From Pterobdella sp. o SKG-2022 (Eukaryota > Annelida > Clitellata > Hirudinida > Piscicolidae): DNA of 64,000 nucleotides. This document shows, piece by piece, positions 10,272 to 23,509 of the stretch. Every line of letters starts with the position of its first letter. The first letter of the stretch is position 1. Below the pieces are notes generated by a model that saw only the letters and a list, made by a program, of their open reading frames with translations, searched no databases and was not told where the DNA came from. The stretch spans positions 7,223,206 through 7,287,205 of the forward strand of contig OZ038324.1 of assembly GCA_964035795.1 (NCBI GenBank), written 5' to 3'. The position numbers and the translations under genes were made by a program.

Positions 10272-13200
10272 ATGACTTCTTCGGAGTTCGAAGAACTGAG
10301 ACACCAAGCATGTGAACTGACGGCAGACTTAGACATGAACAATGAATTGCCAAGAATCGAGAGAAGTTTATACCAATTAAGGGATACAGCCCTCAAAATG
10401 GCGAGCAAGGCTCCTATTGATGGAAGTGATCTTAAAGCGTGAGTTTTTTCAAAATATTCATTAATGTATTATATATAAAGTTTTATATTATATAATAACT
10501 AAGTTTAATTTTTTACATATATATAAAATAATCATAATTTTATAAATAAGATCACTGTTGCTCGGATCTCGAGGATATGATGTGAGTAAGGCATCTGAGA
10601 AGTTAGAGAGTCTAAACAGACTGAACAATTTTGGACCCTTGGAGCCTATACAAGATGTTGATATCAAGGTACCATTCTAATAAATATGTGTATTCAAATT
10701 CATGGCAAAATTCATGAAAAACTTATTTTTCCAAATTTTTTAAATTCTTTCAAAAAGCATTCTTATCTCCAAGTTTCTTAAAAAAATATTTTAAACATCA
10801 ATTTTTTATCATCTGATTCAATTTCTCATATCAGGCATATCTGAAGAATGAGTATCAAAATGCATTAGTGGTTTCAGTCCAGCAGACCAGCTCCAATGTA
10901 AAAAATTGCTTTTAATACTTTTTTCATATTTTCATCTATAGATATATAGTTCAGTTAATTATTCATAAAACAAAATATAATTTTAAAAAATATATATATC
11001 TTTTTAAACACTTCTGAATCCCACCACCAGACCTTTGAAGAGGCTTCTTCCAAGTTCTGGAAGAGTCGAGAAACTGAATGGCACAAACACAAGCATGAAA
11101 CTCTTCTCACATTTTGCGACCTTTCCACTGATGCCACTTCTTTCCCTCTTGATAAAGTACTTCATTATGTAGTCATTATTTCTATTTATAGTTTTTGTTG
11201 GATATGATAGAATCGTTATCACCACACAAGATTGTTTCTCATTGGTACACTTATCAAAAAATTACTATTGAATCCATTTCTACTCCTAGCATTCAATGAT
11301 TGATCTCTAGTTGATATAAATAATAATAATACTATTATTAATGTAAATAATGATAGAAACAACAACTGTGAACCAACAGAGTCTGAATAACACAATTATG
11401 TACAGTAATGATTACTCTCGACTGCCAAAAACATCAAGTAGTCATCAGGCCTATGATGATGTGGTGTGTGGGTGGTGGTGTGCATGTTGGTGGTTGGTTA
11501 AGGATGTTTATCACTGGTTGGCTGGTATGTGATGTTGTGTGAATATGATTTTTATATTAAATCACATGTGTTTTCAATGGTTAAACAACATCAATCATTT
11601 GTTATCATATTTGTTTATGTACTTTCTACATAAACCCACCAATACGGTACATAAAGAAAAAAAACAATTTTAAACCATCATAACACCAAAAAATTCATTA
11701 TAAATAGGATTTTACACTCATTGAAACCATAACATTGTAGCCATCATTATAAACACACACACAACCACATGGAAACAGATATGCAGGTACAATGAGCAGG
11801 TGATGCAGGGAGATACTCAAATATCATTGGTGGATATGTACAAGCAGGTAGCTGTAAGGTTTGATGACCAGGTGAGTGCACATGGGTGGAGTGGGTTTGG
11901 TGATGGTGTGTTAACAAGGCACAAAAACACATCCTCCAATAACATCACACACATTCTCTTAAACAACTTGGCATAAAAACTCACATCTTTTAATACTACG
12001 TAAACACGCAAAAAAAATTCTCCAATGACATAATTCCAGGTGCAATTAGAAATGTGGACATTGATGAGTCATCTAGTGCAGGTTCGAGACAGGGCTTCAT
12101 GCAGTCAAGTTGTCCAGAAGTCGTTAGAGTCGCTGGAGAAAAGGTGGGTGGTGGAGCAGTTGAGGTTGGCTTGGTGGGGGTTTGTGTGTTAAAGGTGGTT
12201 CATGGGGGTGTTTATAAATGGTTTATAGTTGTTGGTAGTAGTATTTATGTGATGTTGGTGATGGATTTTCGATAATGAGTACAATACAATTATAATTATA
12301 TAATTATGTACAATAAGCTTATAGGGAAATTAATTTTAGAAGTTTCTAGGCAACACTTTAGGAGTTTCTATTAAAGTATTTGACTGATATAAAACGATAA
12401 TGCCACCCACCCACCAGCTACCTTGTCTTCATGGAGAACATGGTGTCATCAAATCTTCTGGATGCTCGTATGGGGGGAGTTCCGGGCAAGTTCAACCTCA
12501 TCATTAGTTATTTCAATGCCAGAAAGAGTTTCCCCTTCAAGGGGTCTGAGGTTAGTTTTGTATTCTATTTGGCTATGTTTACTCGAAAGATAATTTTTTG
12601 ATTCTTCATTATCATTGTTATATATCTGTTCATTTTAGCATGGTTATAATGATAATCTATATGACCCAGAAAACAAACACAACTCTAACCAACCTACAGG
12701 ATGGATTGTTGGAAGGTCACCCAGTGTGGGCAGTCATTTACCAGTGTCTCAGATGTGGTGATGATGATGCTATTGCCACTGCCATGCACAAATCCAGGTG
12801 GGTGGCTTTGTGGGGTGGTTGATTGTGGTTTGAGTGGGGGCGTTTCTTATTGGTTTTTGTGCTTTAGTTCAAACTATTACTGTTACTAAGACTACTATGA
12901 TTTACTACTACTCTTACTACTGCTACTACCATTAAGGTGGTGGTGCTGTTATGTTATTTGTGGTTGTTGTTTATGATTGAATTATTATTTAGTCTGTTTC
13001 ACTTTCAGGAAGTTGATTGGTGACTTTGTGAATGTGCTTGAAGAATATAAAAGCTCCAAACACAGGTTGCCTATGTTTATGCAGAAGCATGATAAATGAA
13101 TAGATAATCAGAAAGTTTGATAAGTAGATGGACAGAAAGATAAACAAACAGGTGCTTAAATAATATGTAGCTAAACAGAAAGTTAGATAAATAGATAGAT

Positions 13201-16200
13201 AGAGAGATAGATATACAGACAGATGGGTAGATAGACAGATATATAGCTAGGCATGACATGGCAGGCTGTCAGTGACTTCACAGAGGGAGGTGAGGCTGAT
13301 GTACAGAAGGACTGTGGGCAACTGTTCCGATCCCTTCAAGAGGTGAATAATAAAAATAATAAGCTGTAATAACCATGATTAATATTAGCCATATAGCTCA
13401 CTAATAGACACAACCACTTACAGACTGGTGTATTGTGTGGTGGGCAAATGCGACCCACATGACGACCATTCTGATGTCATCGTCACCACCGATGACTACA
13501 TGTGGTTGAAGTTGTCAATGGTGGAAAAGGAGGAAGAAGACGAGGATGGAGGCAGGGGATTTGATATGGGTTCTGGTAGGCTGAAGCTGGCTCAGTTGCA
13601 GTCATTGTTGCTAGAAAAATATGGTGGGTGTTGGTTGTTTGTTAAAAGTTTTTGTGGCTGCTTTATGCGCCAGTGAGTGTGGCAGGCCCTAATAATAATA
13701 ATAATATGTTTTTTATACGTTTATTATCGTCATTCATGTTCAGTGTGAAGTTGAGTTGGTTATTCGTTATATAATAAAAGATATTTTTTACTGCATTAAA
13801 AACTACATTTTATAACGTTTTGTGAATATCAGAAAATTAAGACACTTTAATATAGAGAAAATGAAACCTCATTTGAAATCACTTCATTAATCTACAAACA
13901 CCCACCAACCAATCACAGGGGAGAGTCATTTCAATGCTCACCAGCAGCCATTGTTGTACAGCAAGATACTGCTACTCATTGGCCAATGGGAGTCTTGCAT
14001 TGAGTTTTTATGGCGTTTTGAACCTCACAGACATTTGGCTGTACATCTAGCTTGCACTCTTCATGTTCATGGGCTTCTTCTACTTCCCTCCAATTATCAT
14101 ACCCATTTATGTGCGTGATTGTTTTTTTCAGTGTATTTGTTTGTAAGCATTAATACATTTTTCAACCACTCACATTTGTGCTACTACTTTTTGCTCACCA
14201 TCACACACACACACACACACACATCACCACTCAAACATCTAATCACCACTCAGAGTTTCCTACCATTCCATCACTCACCACTTACTCATTAATAGCACCA
14301 CCACCCTCCACCATAACTTGCCACTCATCCACCTACTCTTCTCATCTACCACCCATCCTTCCAGTATCCAAAGAGTCAGGGGAGTCCACACTGACATACA
14401 GACTGAATCTGGTGCACCTCATCAACACTTTCAACTCCATCTTCGAGAACAATGAGCCTTACAAGGCCTTACACCACTACTATCTTCTCAGGTTGCTATT
14501 GGCTTTTCTTTTAGTTACTTTTTTACTTGTATGCATATTTTTATTTATATTTTATTCCTTATTTTATTTTTTTATTTAATTATTTTTAGGCTTCATTGTA
14601 TTTTATTTTTTGTATTATGTCATTAGTCCTTCCCCTTCCACTCATATGCAACAACAACTATAGTATTAATAGTATCAGCATGAATCGATAATATCACCAT
14701 GAAGGTCCATAAAGACATTAGACTCTGAAAGCAACATGTTTGTGTACAGCTTGTGTCAGTTGTGTGTCTCTACTCGAGATGTATGTTTTGTTGACCACAA
14801 TAATAATAATGATAATAACAACACTAATAATAGAATAATATCAATTGAAAAAATAATTATTATTATAAATAAAAAAAAATAATGGTTTTTTAAAATATTT
14901 ATGGCTACCATTGAATCTCAACACCCAGTATGATCTTATTCTGGGTCAGACCCAATCAGATGGCACCAGAACACCAGGACTTATAGATCGATTCAAAGTA
15001 GATGTGGATAAGGTTGCTCAATGATTTGTATTGAAAGTGCTCGATTTTATATTTAGTTTTTTTATTGGATAGTCATTATTGGTTGAAGGTTTTAATTACA
15101 CCGCCTGTTGATCGCAGGTGATCGAGAAAGTTGCCTTGGAGGTGGAGAGCCAAGGCCAAATGATTGATGCTGTGCGACTCTATGATCTTGCTAAGGTCCA
15201 GTGGTCATTATTGTTTCAATATAGTATTAATGATTGTACTAGTATTAATATTAGTAGTATTAGCCTTTATGAATAGCATTATAATCATCGTCAACATAGC
15301 CTCATTTCTACAGAAACAGGATAAAGTGTTGGACTTGTTGGTGCAGTTGTTATCCCAGGTGGTGACTCAGCCATCCAAGCCTCGAGTTGACCAGCTCAAG
15401 AAGATGGCTATGGAATTTGCTAAGAGGTGGGTGAGCTGCTTATTGGAGGATTTTGAAGGAGTTTTTGATGGGTTTCAATTTTAATTAAAATTAAAAAATA
15501 ACAGAATAAAGCTATTGATTTTTTAGTTTGTGTCTATAATGATGATATGGGCTTTTTCACAGAAATGAATTGAAATTAAATTTTATTAAATAGTTCCGAA
15601 ATCACAACTTTTATAGTTAAATATACTGAAGAAAGATCATAGAACGCTCTCACTACACTGATAAAACTCACCACCACCATTGACAGAACATCACACAAAC
15701 TGCCTCCCTCTCCCTCCCTCACGTCTTTCCACATTCTCCTTGACCTCTCGCTTTTCTTCCAAACATACCATGCGAAAAATTACAAGGAGGCCTACGATGT
15801 TGGTGGCTTAATTGATTAAATATTGCTCATGTGTTTTGCACGCTTTTATTTTCACTTTTCTTAATAATATATTTTTTTAGTCGTTAAGTTTTCTTTTATT
15901 CTATTTTAATATAATCTTTACTTTTACATTTAAATACAAACTCCATTACACCCACCACGAACACCTCTGCACAGATCATACGAGAGTTGAACCTCATCTC
16001 TTTATCTCCAAGCACCTTGGACTCTATGATTAGGAAGACTCAGACTGGATGCAAGGAAGTGCGCAAGTGCCTTCCAGAGGTTTTTCTCGCCACTGCCCAC
16101 TGCATCTCACAACTCTGCAAACAATTGTCGTTAGTGGGTGTGGGAGGGTGAAATTGTAGGTAAGGGTTTTGTTAGATTTTTGAATTGTTTTCATTGGAAT

Positions 16201-16528
16201 GTTTTAGCACTTGCAACACAGCTCACTAATAGGACTAATAATTTTAGACCCTAATGATTGAAGATATAAATATACGATAACATCATTAGGAGCACCACAA
16301 AGACGGTATTCTCGAAGGCTGATGACGCTTCCAAGAAAAATGTTTGCTTCTTTTCAATTATTATTAACCTTTTCTGGTGAAATGTGCATGTAATAATAAC
16401 CACCACAGTTGCTGAAGGAGTACAGACAACAAATGCAGAGCCTAGTGAGTTTTTCAGGCTCTATGACGTCACGAATGCCCTCCCATGTGACCGCCCAACT
16501 GGTTTCCCTCGAAGCATCCATTAAATGA
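10272..16528 (+). CDS. NUP93: Nucleoporin NUP93 (Nic96 family)
   Basis: This is a complete linker nucleoporin of the nuclear pore inner ring, 815 aa (human 819). Exons: 10272-10438, 10551-10668, 10835-10897, 11031-11156, 11380-11463, 11779-11871, 12040-12143, 12418-12550, 12700-12797, 13009-13065, 13265-13342, 13424-13623, 13919-14110, 14365-14491, 14705-14780, 14929-15012, 15118-15195, 15314-15426, 15687-15798, 15975-16147, 16290-16341, 16409-16528. The N-terminal helix (EFEELRHQACELTADL) is the part that binds partner nucleoporins in other species. The Nic96 solenoid shows EGHPVWAVIYQCLRCGD, REVRLMYRRTVGNCSDPFK, DDYMWLKL, YGESHFN and EAYDIIRELNL. Exons 5 and 20-21 have the least certain borders. 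Many donors are GTGGGT or GTTG. There are (GATA)n and (CA)n tracts in introns. Confidence 0.95.
13179..13255. repeat. GATA-rich microsatellite in a NUP93 intron
   Basis: This is a tract of GATA, GACA and GGTA units in the intron between exons 10 and 11. It makes spurious open frames on both strands. Confidence 0.8.
14202..14222. repeat. (CA)n microsatellite in a NUP93 intron
   Basis: This is an uninterrupted CA run of about ten units, between exons 13 and 14. Confidence 0.9.
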
Positions 16529-17159
16529 TTATTGTTTTTGTATTATAATTTTTTACGATCTTTTTTTATTTTTAGTTCTTATCGCTGGAATCGTAGTGTA
16601 ATTTTCGTTAATCATAGGTACCACACGACTGATTACATTTTAAATTGTGCTCTAAGTATTCTTAAATCTCATACATTTTCTTGGTGAATGGAAGACTGAT
16701 CACAATAAAATCTATACTGTACTTGAATCAATACACGTTTATTATCATGCAATAACCTAGTGGTCTGTTGAATTTTGATTTAAAAAACAAAAATGGAATT
16801 GTAATTTGGGATGTTAGAAATGAAACGTCCGTAGGCGATACATGTAGATCTGTTTTGCATAATAACAAAGTTACCTATTGAAGAGCATTATTATCACTGC
16901 GTAGTTACGAATTGGAAAGTGAATATTTATAGCAATAGGCTTCAAAGAAACAATTATCCGCTATATAAATGATTTGGACGCACGACACTCATCCTTACAC
17001 GATCACTACCATCAAAATCAAGCTTTGAAATAAATTAAATATTAATTATAACAATATAATACTAAAAATCATAAGTCACTATAAAGACAGCAAAATCATT
17101 TACAATTTTAAACCCTACATATACCAAAATACGACATGCTTCCTGAATCCTATATTCAA
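16529..17159. terminator. Convergent 3' region of NUP93 and beta adaptin
   Basis: AATAAA at 16704-16709 on the plus strand follows the NUP93 stop. AATAAA on the minus strand (TTTATT at 16738-16743) follows the beta-adaptin stop. The two signals are only about 30 bp apart, which implies overlapping 3' UTRs if both are used. A CGCTATATAAA motif lies at 16959-16969. Confidence 0.45.
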
Positions 17160-20100
17160 TCAGACCAAGGCTCCCTGGAACAACTGCAATATACACGCAG
17201 CCACTTCCGGTTGGTTGCTTTTCAATGACAACTGATAAAAAATAAATATTATTAATAGTTTATATATCATCAACCGATAGCATTAAGAAACAAAATAGAA
17301 ACCATGATTATTGGTTGATATAAATATCTCACCTCAATCTTGCTGGCTAATGGCACGAGTTTAAGCTCAACCAACACAGGCAGCTTATTGACAAGCCTGA
17401 GTGACAAGTACATCAGATCATTTCCCGCTTCTGATCTCCTCGCTATGGTGAAGATGTTGTGCTTCACTAGTCTCTCCTGCAGTTCATCTGGGTGGTAGTG
17501 GATGTGATTGGGAAGATGGAGGTGGCAAACTGGACCGATTTAGTAAGTTGATAAATGGGTGGTGTATTGCTTAGCTTATTTTGATAAAAATAATTACTTT
17601 GTCTTTGAATTCATATACAACACCACAACACGTACCAACGCTGAGCGAGATGTTAGGGATATCAAAGCGCACTTCACTCGGAACTTCTTGCCACAGATTT
17701 AAGAAATAAGACTTATCCAGCCTGCCTTCTCCTACCACTGCCACACTTATGGGCCACAAGCAGCTGAAATATAACACTTCCTCACTCGTCTTTATAGCCA
17801 CCTTAGGAACATCAGTTGTGGTGCTTTGATGTACTTTGTTTAAGTTTCAATAGATGAAGTATATAGATTAATAGGAGTTTGGATTTTCGAGAAAATGATG
17901 ATTCATTAGAAACAAATTGTAACCACCTAATCACCATCCACACCACACCCAAGCACCTGAAGGTTGTTGAATGGAGTCATGAGTTGCACAGGTCCATTGG
18001 TGTTGAGGGTGATAGAGAGGTTAATTTGTTGGGAGGGCTGCAATGGCTTGCTCTGGGAGATCTGCTCTGCTGGTACCAAACCCAGGCTGGTGTGGTATGT
18101 GTGTGAAAGTTGATAAAGAATTATAATGTTAAAAAAAACAGCATAAAATTGGATAATTTAGACTTTCAATGATAAAACAACATAGTAAAAATAAAACAAC
18201 CATCCACAGCACCACACCTGTTTTTGTTGAGTTGGATGGCAAAGCCATGCAGTGGTTTGGAGCAGAGGTTGTTGAAAGACATCAACATCACCATGTGACC
18301 TTGACGGCGTTCGAAACTGCCCCTAATCTCTAACACCTTGCCCTTGTTGGCCGGCAGCCATGTTGCGTAAGAATCGTTTTTGGCGGGAACGAAGGAATTT
18401 ATGGCGGGAATGGAATCAGTGCTGGCTGGATTGCTTGATAACTGTGGGAGCATTTGTTATTTTTATTAAATGTTAATGAGAATATAAATAAATTTAGTAA
18501 ATAATGTGTTTTTATCAGGCTTTCAAAAACGATAACAATGAAAAAATGCTCATAAAAAAGAGATATATTAAAATAATAGAAACAATGGTGGAAAAATAAG
18601 CAACTGACGTCTCCAAGCAGATCCATAATATTGGTGTTCTGAGTGATGGGTGCTTGAGCGGGAGAGGCCATGGAGTCTCCTATGTCCAGCAAATCACCAA
18701 TCAAGTCATCTGTCGTCACCTGATTAATTACTGATTGGTTGACAATGGTTGGTGGATTTTCATTGGTCGGTGAATCATCTTGTGCGATAAACCTGGAACG
18801 AAAAATTTTGATACTTGAGTATGACGCTGAAAATAAAGTATTTAAGTCATACATTTGATTTTGAAAATAAATAAACAAAACAGCTGAGAACCACGAACGA
18901 AACAAGCAATAACACAACACAACATAAAAACCCATCCAACATTAACACCCAATCATCAATCATCACGTCTGTTTCCCTTCTAACATAGGTTGGACCATTA
19001 CGAAAAATAAAAATAAATACTAACGAAACAAACATATGCACCACACCATACAACACCTACTTGGGATGCAAAGACTTCCTGTACACAGGAACCTCAGTCT
19101 TGGAGTCTACAAAGTATGATGGTGGCTTTTTGAAAACTGAACTTAAACTTGATATGTGGCAAATCAGCTCATCCAGCAAATACCTATGTGTGATTGTTTC
19201 TTGGTTTGTGTGTGTTTTTGTCTTTATTTTTAGATAAGCAAAATATTGATTTACAAAAAAAAATTGAAAAACACAATACAATAAGCCATTGAGTTGAATT
19301 CTAAATAGATGAAAAATTCAAAATATGTCTGCCAGTAATACTAACTTAATATTTTTCAATATAAATTTTAACAACAAGCTAACCCCTCAATCATGTCAGA
19401 CTCTTCAGAGATCAGGGGTTTCTCTGCCAAAATGACCTCTTTAGCTGCAGTTGGGTCAGCAGATAATAACCTCCAGTACACGTACCCCCTATCCCTTAAA
19501 TCTGGACTATCACTGTCCTGTGGGAGGGGCGGGTTGTAGATATTGTGTAGTGAAGAAACTTAAAAGAAAAAGGATTGTTGGTGGTGAGACTGTGAGCAGT
19601 ATTGTAGCAGATGGTGTGAAATGTATTGAAGGTTATAATGATACCCACAAAACCCTCCCAAAACACTGCAACATACCTGAGTAGCGAGGGTGAGGATCTG
19701 CTGGACGAGGTCTTGTGTGGTGGAAGGTCTCTTGAGGAAGAGTTTAACAATGGCAGTGAGAAGTTGTAGTTGCACATGAGTGTTCTCATCATGGAAGCCA
19801 TCCATGAAACCATCCAGCAAGTCATGTGCATTGTCGATCCTTTCTGCATACTCCCCAATGATCCAGATCATTGAGGCTCTGAGTGATCATTGTGGGTTGA
19901 TAGACATAACAAACAACATACTTTGTGTATATAACTTAGTTACAACCATCCTCAAAAATTTATCATCTTTCTCAATCAATGATGAGCACACACACACACC
20001 ACAAACCTGGCTTCAGGTTCATCGAGACTGTCCAGATTCTCACAGAGGGATGAAATGATGCTCTCATACTTGTTGGGATACTTGCGGAAGATGTCTTTGA

Positions 20101-22775
20101 TGACAATGATCGCCTCCTGTACCACATAATTCACCTTCGACTGGATCAGTTCAAGGAGAGTTGCCACACATGTCTCTGAGGCCCTCTCCACCTTTGGTGA
20201 TGTTGTTATTATTGATGTTATTGTTTTATATATTGGTGTTTCAATTGTTAATATTATTACTGATTATCATTATACTTATTATTATTATGATTATCAATAA
20301 GAACCTTGATGGCACATCGACCAATGGCTCTGACTGAACACCTCACAAAGTCAATGTCCACCTCTGTGGCATACCTAGGTGGGATGAAAGCTTATATGAA
20401 GACCTAATGCTATAATAATATGAATAAAATATAATAAAAACACTATGAGAAAAAAATAACAAATATTTATCATAGGTCACAAACTCCTTAAGTTCGGCAA
20501 GCACTTGTTGGATGTTGGAGGCATTGGTGAGTCGAATCATGATATCCAGCTTTTCGAGCTTCACATAGATTGGATCATTGTACTTTACAAAAAATACTTT
20601 TAACTCTGTCTTGAGCACATCTGGCCTATTTGATGGGTTTAATGGCTGTGATAATAATAAAATATAAAACAATGATAACAGGAGCAACAAAAATAATAAT
20701 AACAATAATAAAAATAAAATGAGAACAATAATAATAATAATGCACAAATTTTATTATCAACGACTCAATCAAATTCTTTTTATGGCCTATTTTTATTGGC
20801 GTCTGGGAAAAGCAATCAAAGTTGTAGTTAACAGTAAACTTCATAGAACTTGTATGTATTATAGAACCGAACTCACCAGTTTATACTACTTCAACTTAAA
20901 ACCACCAACCTATCGTACCCCATTTAACTATGGATACGCCACCCATCTACCACCACCATTATGACTATAAAACCACAAAACTCCCACCTTTTTTGGATGA
21001 TAAGGTTGATATTTTTGAGGGCAACATATTGGATCTCAGGCTCAGTGGAGAGGAGGGTGACCAGGGGAGGAGTCAACTTGCGGGTCATGGCGGTCTGAAG
21101 ATCATTAGAGGGATCAACCATTTCGAGAAACTTCATTATAACCTGCATGGTGGGGATGATGGCTTGGATGATTAAGGTTTTTTTTCCAAGTACAACCAGT
21201 GTTGCCTTTGTGTGATACTTTTTAATGAAGCATAAACTTGAACTTTCAATTTGATTCATAATACTATTATTTTCTCACAAACCACACCACACCACCCTCC
21301 CTTTCACCTTGACAGCAGACAAGATGACAGCAGAGTTGGCATGAGCTAGTCTTGGACAGACTCTTTCACAGATGTTTTGAGCCTCCCTCTCATCTCGTGC
21401 CTCGTAGTTTGCTATGGCATCCAGTATGAAAATCTGACCCCACCTAGAAATGAGATTTTGTTAATTGGAAACATGAAATGAAACGTTTGAATACAATGAA
21501 GTCTACAGTAAACTAACTCTTCAAACTCTAATAGATAGACATACAATTATTCATGAAAAAAACAAGAAAATAATAGACATACTCAGTGCATTCATTAAGG
21601 GCAGTGAGCAGTTTGTTGATGGTTTGTGTGTTGAAGGTGAAGGCAGGAGAGATGTTGGATGATGTGCCCATGATCTCTGAGATTGCTGCCACTGCATTTG
21701 CTACCACCTTTGTGTGTAATGTGCTTTGGTGTGAGTTTAATGTGTGGGTTAGTGGTGACAGTGTGTTTTAGCAAAGAAAAGTATGTGATGGTGTTTTGAT
21801 ATGGTAAGAAATAGTATTAGCGCTTAATCTAAATGACAAGTATTAATTTTTTATTTAAAATTTCTAACTAATGAATTAGATAAATTCAAATTAATTTTTA
21901 CCATAGGATTGGAATCAGAAATTAGGTCCCGAAGAATATCCAGAAAACCCTGTTCCTCCACCAATTGAGGGTTAATATCATAAAGCTTGGCCACACAAAC
22001 AGCTGAAGTCTTGCGAACATAAGGATCTTCATCTCGCAGACATTTCCTCAATGGCTCACATAGATACTCTGTTATCTTGTCCACTCTAATACAACCCATT
22101 GTGCGCACTGCTAATGCCCTTATGAGAGGATTTGGGTCATCACAGTCCTGAATGGTTTGGAGGTGGAATAACTATATTGTGGTCTTCTGGAGTTAATGCC
22201 ACTGTTAATTTTGTGTTTATTAGGATTATTCGTTTTAAGGAGTATTTTTTTAATTATTTTCTATTGTTTTTATGAACATATTTAAACATGAAATAAGGAA
22301 CAATAGAAGATAAAAATTCCTTCATATTGAAACAAAAATGGCTACTTTGACAAAGGTATTAACAGCCAAGATAGCGAGGTCAGGCTGGCTCTTGGCATAA
22401 TTCATCAGATACAAATAGACAAGTTTTTTAAGCTCTAAGTTATCTGTCTGCATACAGTTCACCACATCAGGGAAAAGAGCGCTTTTTAAGTAAGAAATTT
22501 TAAATTATATATAAAATGTTCAAGATGTTATATTTTCAAATATACACATCTGCTTACCTGACATCCTTGCCTACTGTCATAGAAGCAATAACTTTTTTAA
22601 CGGCTTCTTTTTTTTTCTCTTTTTTCTCACTGTTTAGTTCTGACTTCAACTCAAATATTTCACCTAGAATATTGTTCAAACCGCTTATAATACAGCATAT
22701 GCATTCAATTTTAATGAGTGTCTGAAAATAGTTTTGACCTTTTTTGGTGGTGGTAAAATATTTGGCGTCAGTCAT
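17160..22775 (-). CDS. AP2B1: AP-1/AP-2 complex beta adaptin (beta-1/beta-2)
   Basis: This is the large beta subunit of a clathrin adaptor, 922 aa (human AP2B1 937). Minus-strand exons: 22739-22775, 22558-22663, 22346-22481, 21902-22147, 21583-21707, 21308-21443, 20988-21142, 20485-20625, 20305-20374, 20007-20191, 19677-19878, 19384-19517, 19061-19183, 18609-18792, 18218-18441, 17957-18086, 17636-17801, 17333-17529, 17160-17231; all phases agree. The trunk (1 to about 590) has [35 protein letters not shown] and [20 protein letters not shown]. The hinge (about 595-685) is short, with a clathrin-box-like LLDIGD that lacks the usual acidic fifth residue. The ear (about 690-922) keeps the platform Trp (FLNLWQEVP) and Tyr (DLMYLSLRL) that bind ligands. 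Whether it serves AP-1, AP-2 or both cannot be told. Confidence 0.95.
20645..20752. repeat. ATT/AAT-rich tract in a beta-adaptin intron
   Basis: An AAT-rich stretch with interruptions; it lies between exons 7 and 8 and creates false hydrophobic frames on the minus strand. Confidence 0.7.
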
Positions 22776-23509
22776 TTTAGTGCTCGGCTGAAACCAATTC
22801 AGCTGAAAATTTATGTGAGTAGGTAAAGAATACATTTAAAATGGCCAACCTTTTCACATCATTTACAATCAATTGAGGCAATTAAATATTGAAACCCCAT
22901 AATTTATAATATGCTAATTTTACGAACTTTGGCTGATTTTTTGGAACCTTTACAGAGTAATTTAGGCCAACGCGACCAAAGACAAATATTTATCACACGG
23001 CGCTCTAGCTAATATCCGGTCCTTGACAACACAGTATTTAATTTTGGGCAAAAAATAAATTTATTTCAAAAATTAAACGTTCACATTATTTGAAACACGA
23101 TTAAATTCTAGTTACAAATATCAAATATAACGATGTAATTTAATCTCTTGAATGCTAACGGTGTGCTGGTGTATATATATGTAACAAAACATTCATAAAA
23201 GCATTTAACTTCTGCAAAGATCTTAACATATTACACAATGAAAGCGATTTAAAATGATTATTACAATTAATTATGCTCGGCTGGTGAAGATAATCTTTAA
23301 AATCTCCTCAATATAAACATTCTCATAGGTAAAATAGAAGGTTTAACACATCATGAATAAGGCTCAACAATATAAAAAATTTTGATTTTTGTGACTTAAA
23401 AATGATGGTATATAGATTGAAAAAAAAAACATAAATTAGATATGAAAATATAAAAAATTTATATATTAAATCACATTTGAAAACAAAACAAGAAGGTAGA
23501 AATTAATAG
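22776..23509. other. Spacer between beta adaptin and iRhom
   Basis: Both neighbours are on the minus strand, so this 734-bp spacer holds the beta-adaptin promoter/5' UTR and the iRhom 3' UTR. No gene was seen. Confidence 0.5.
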
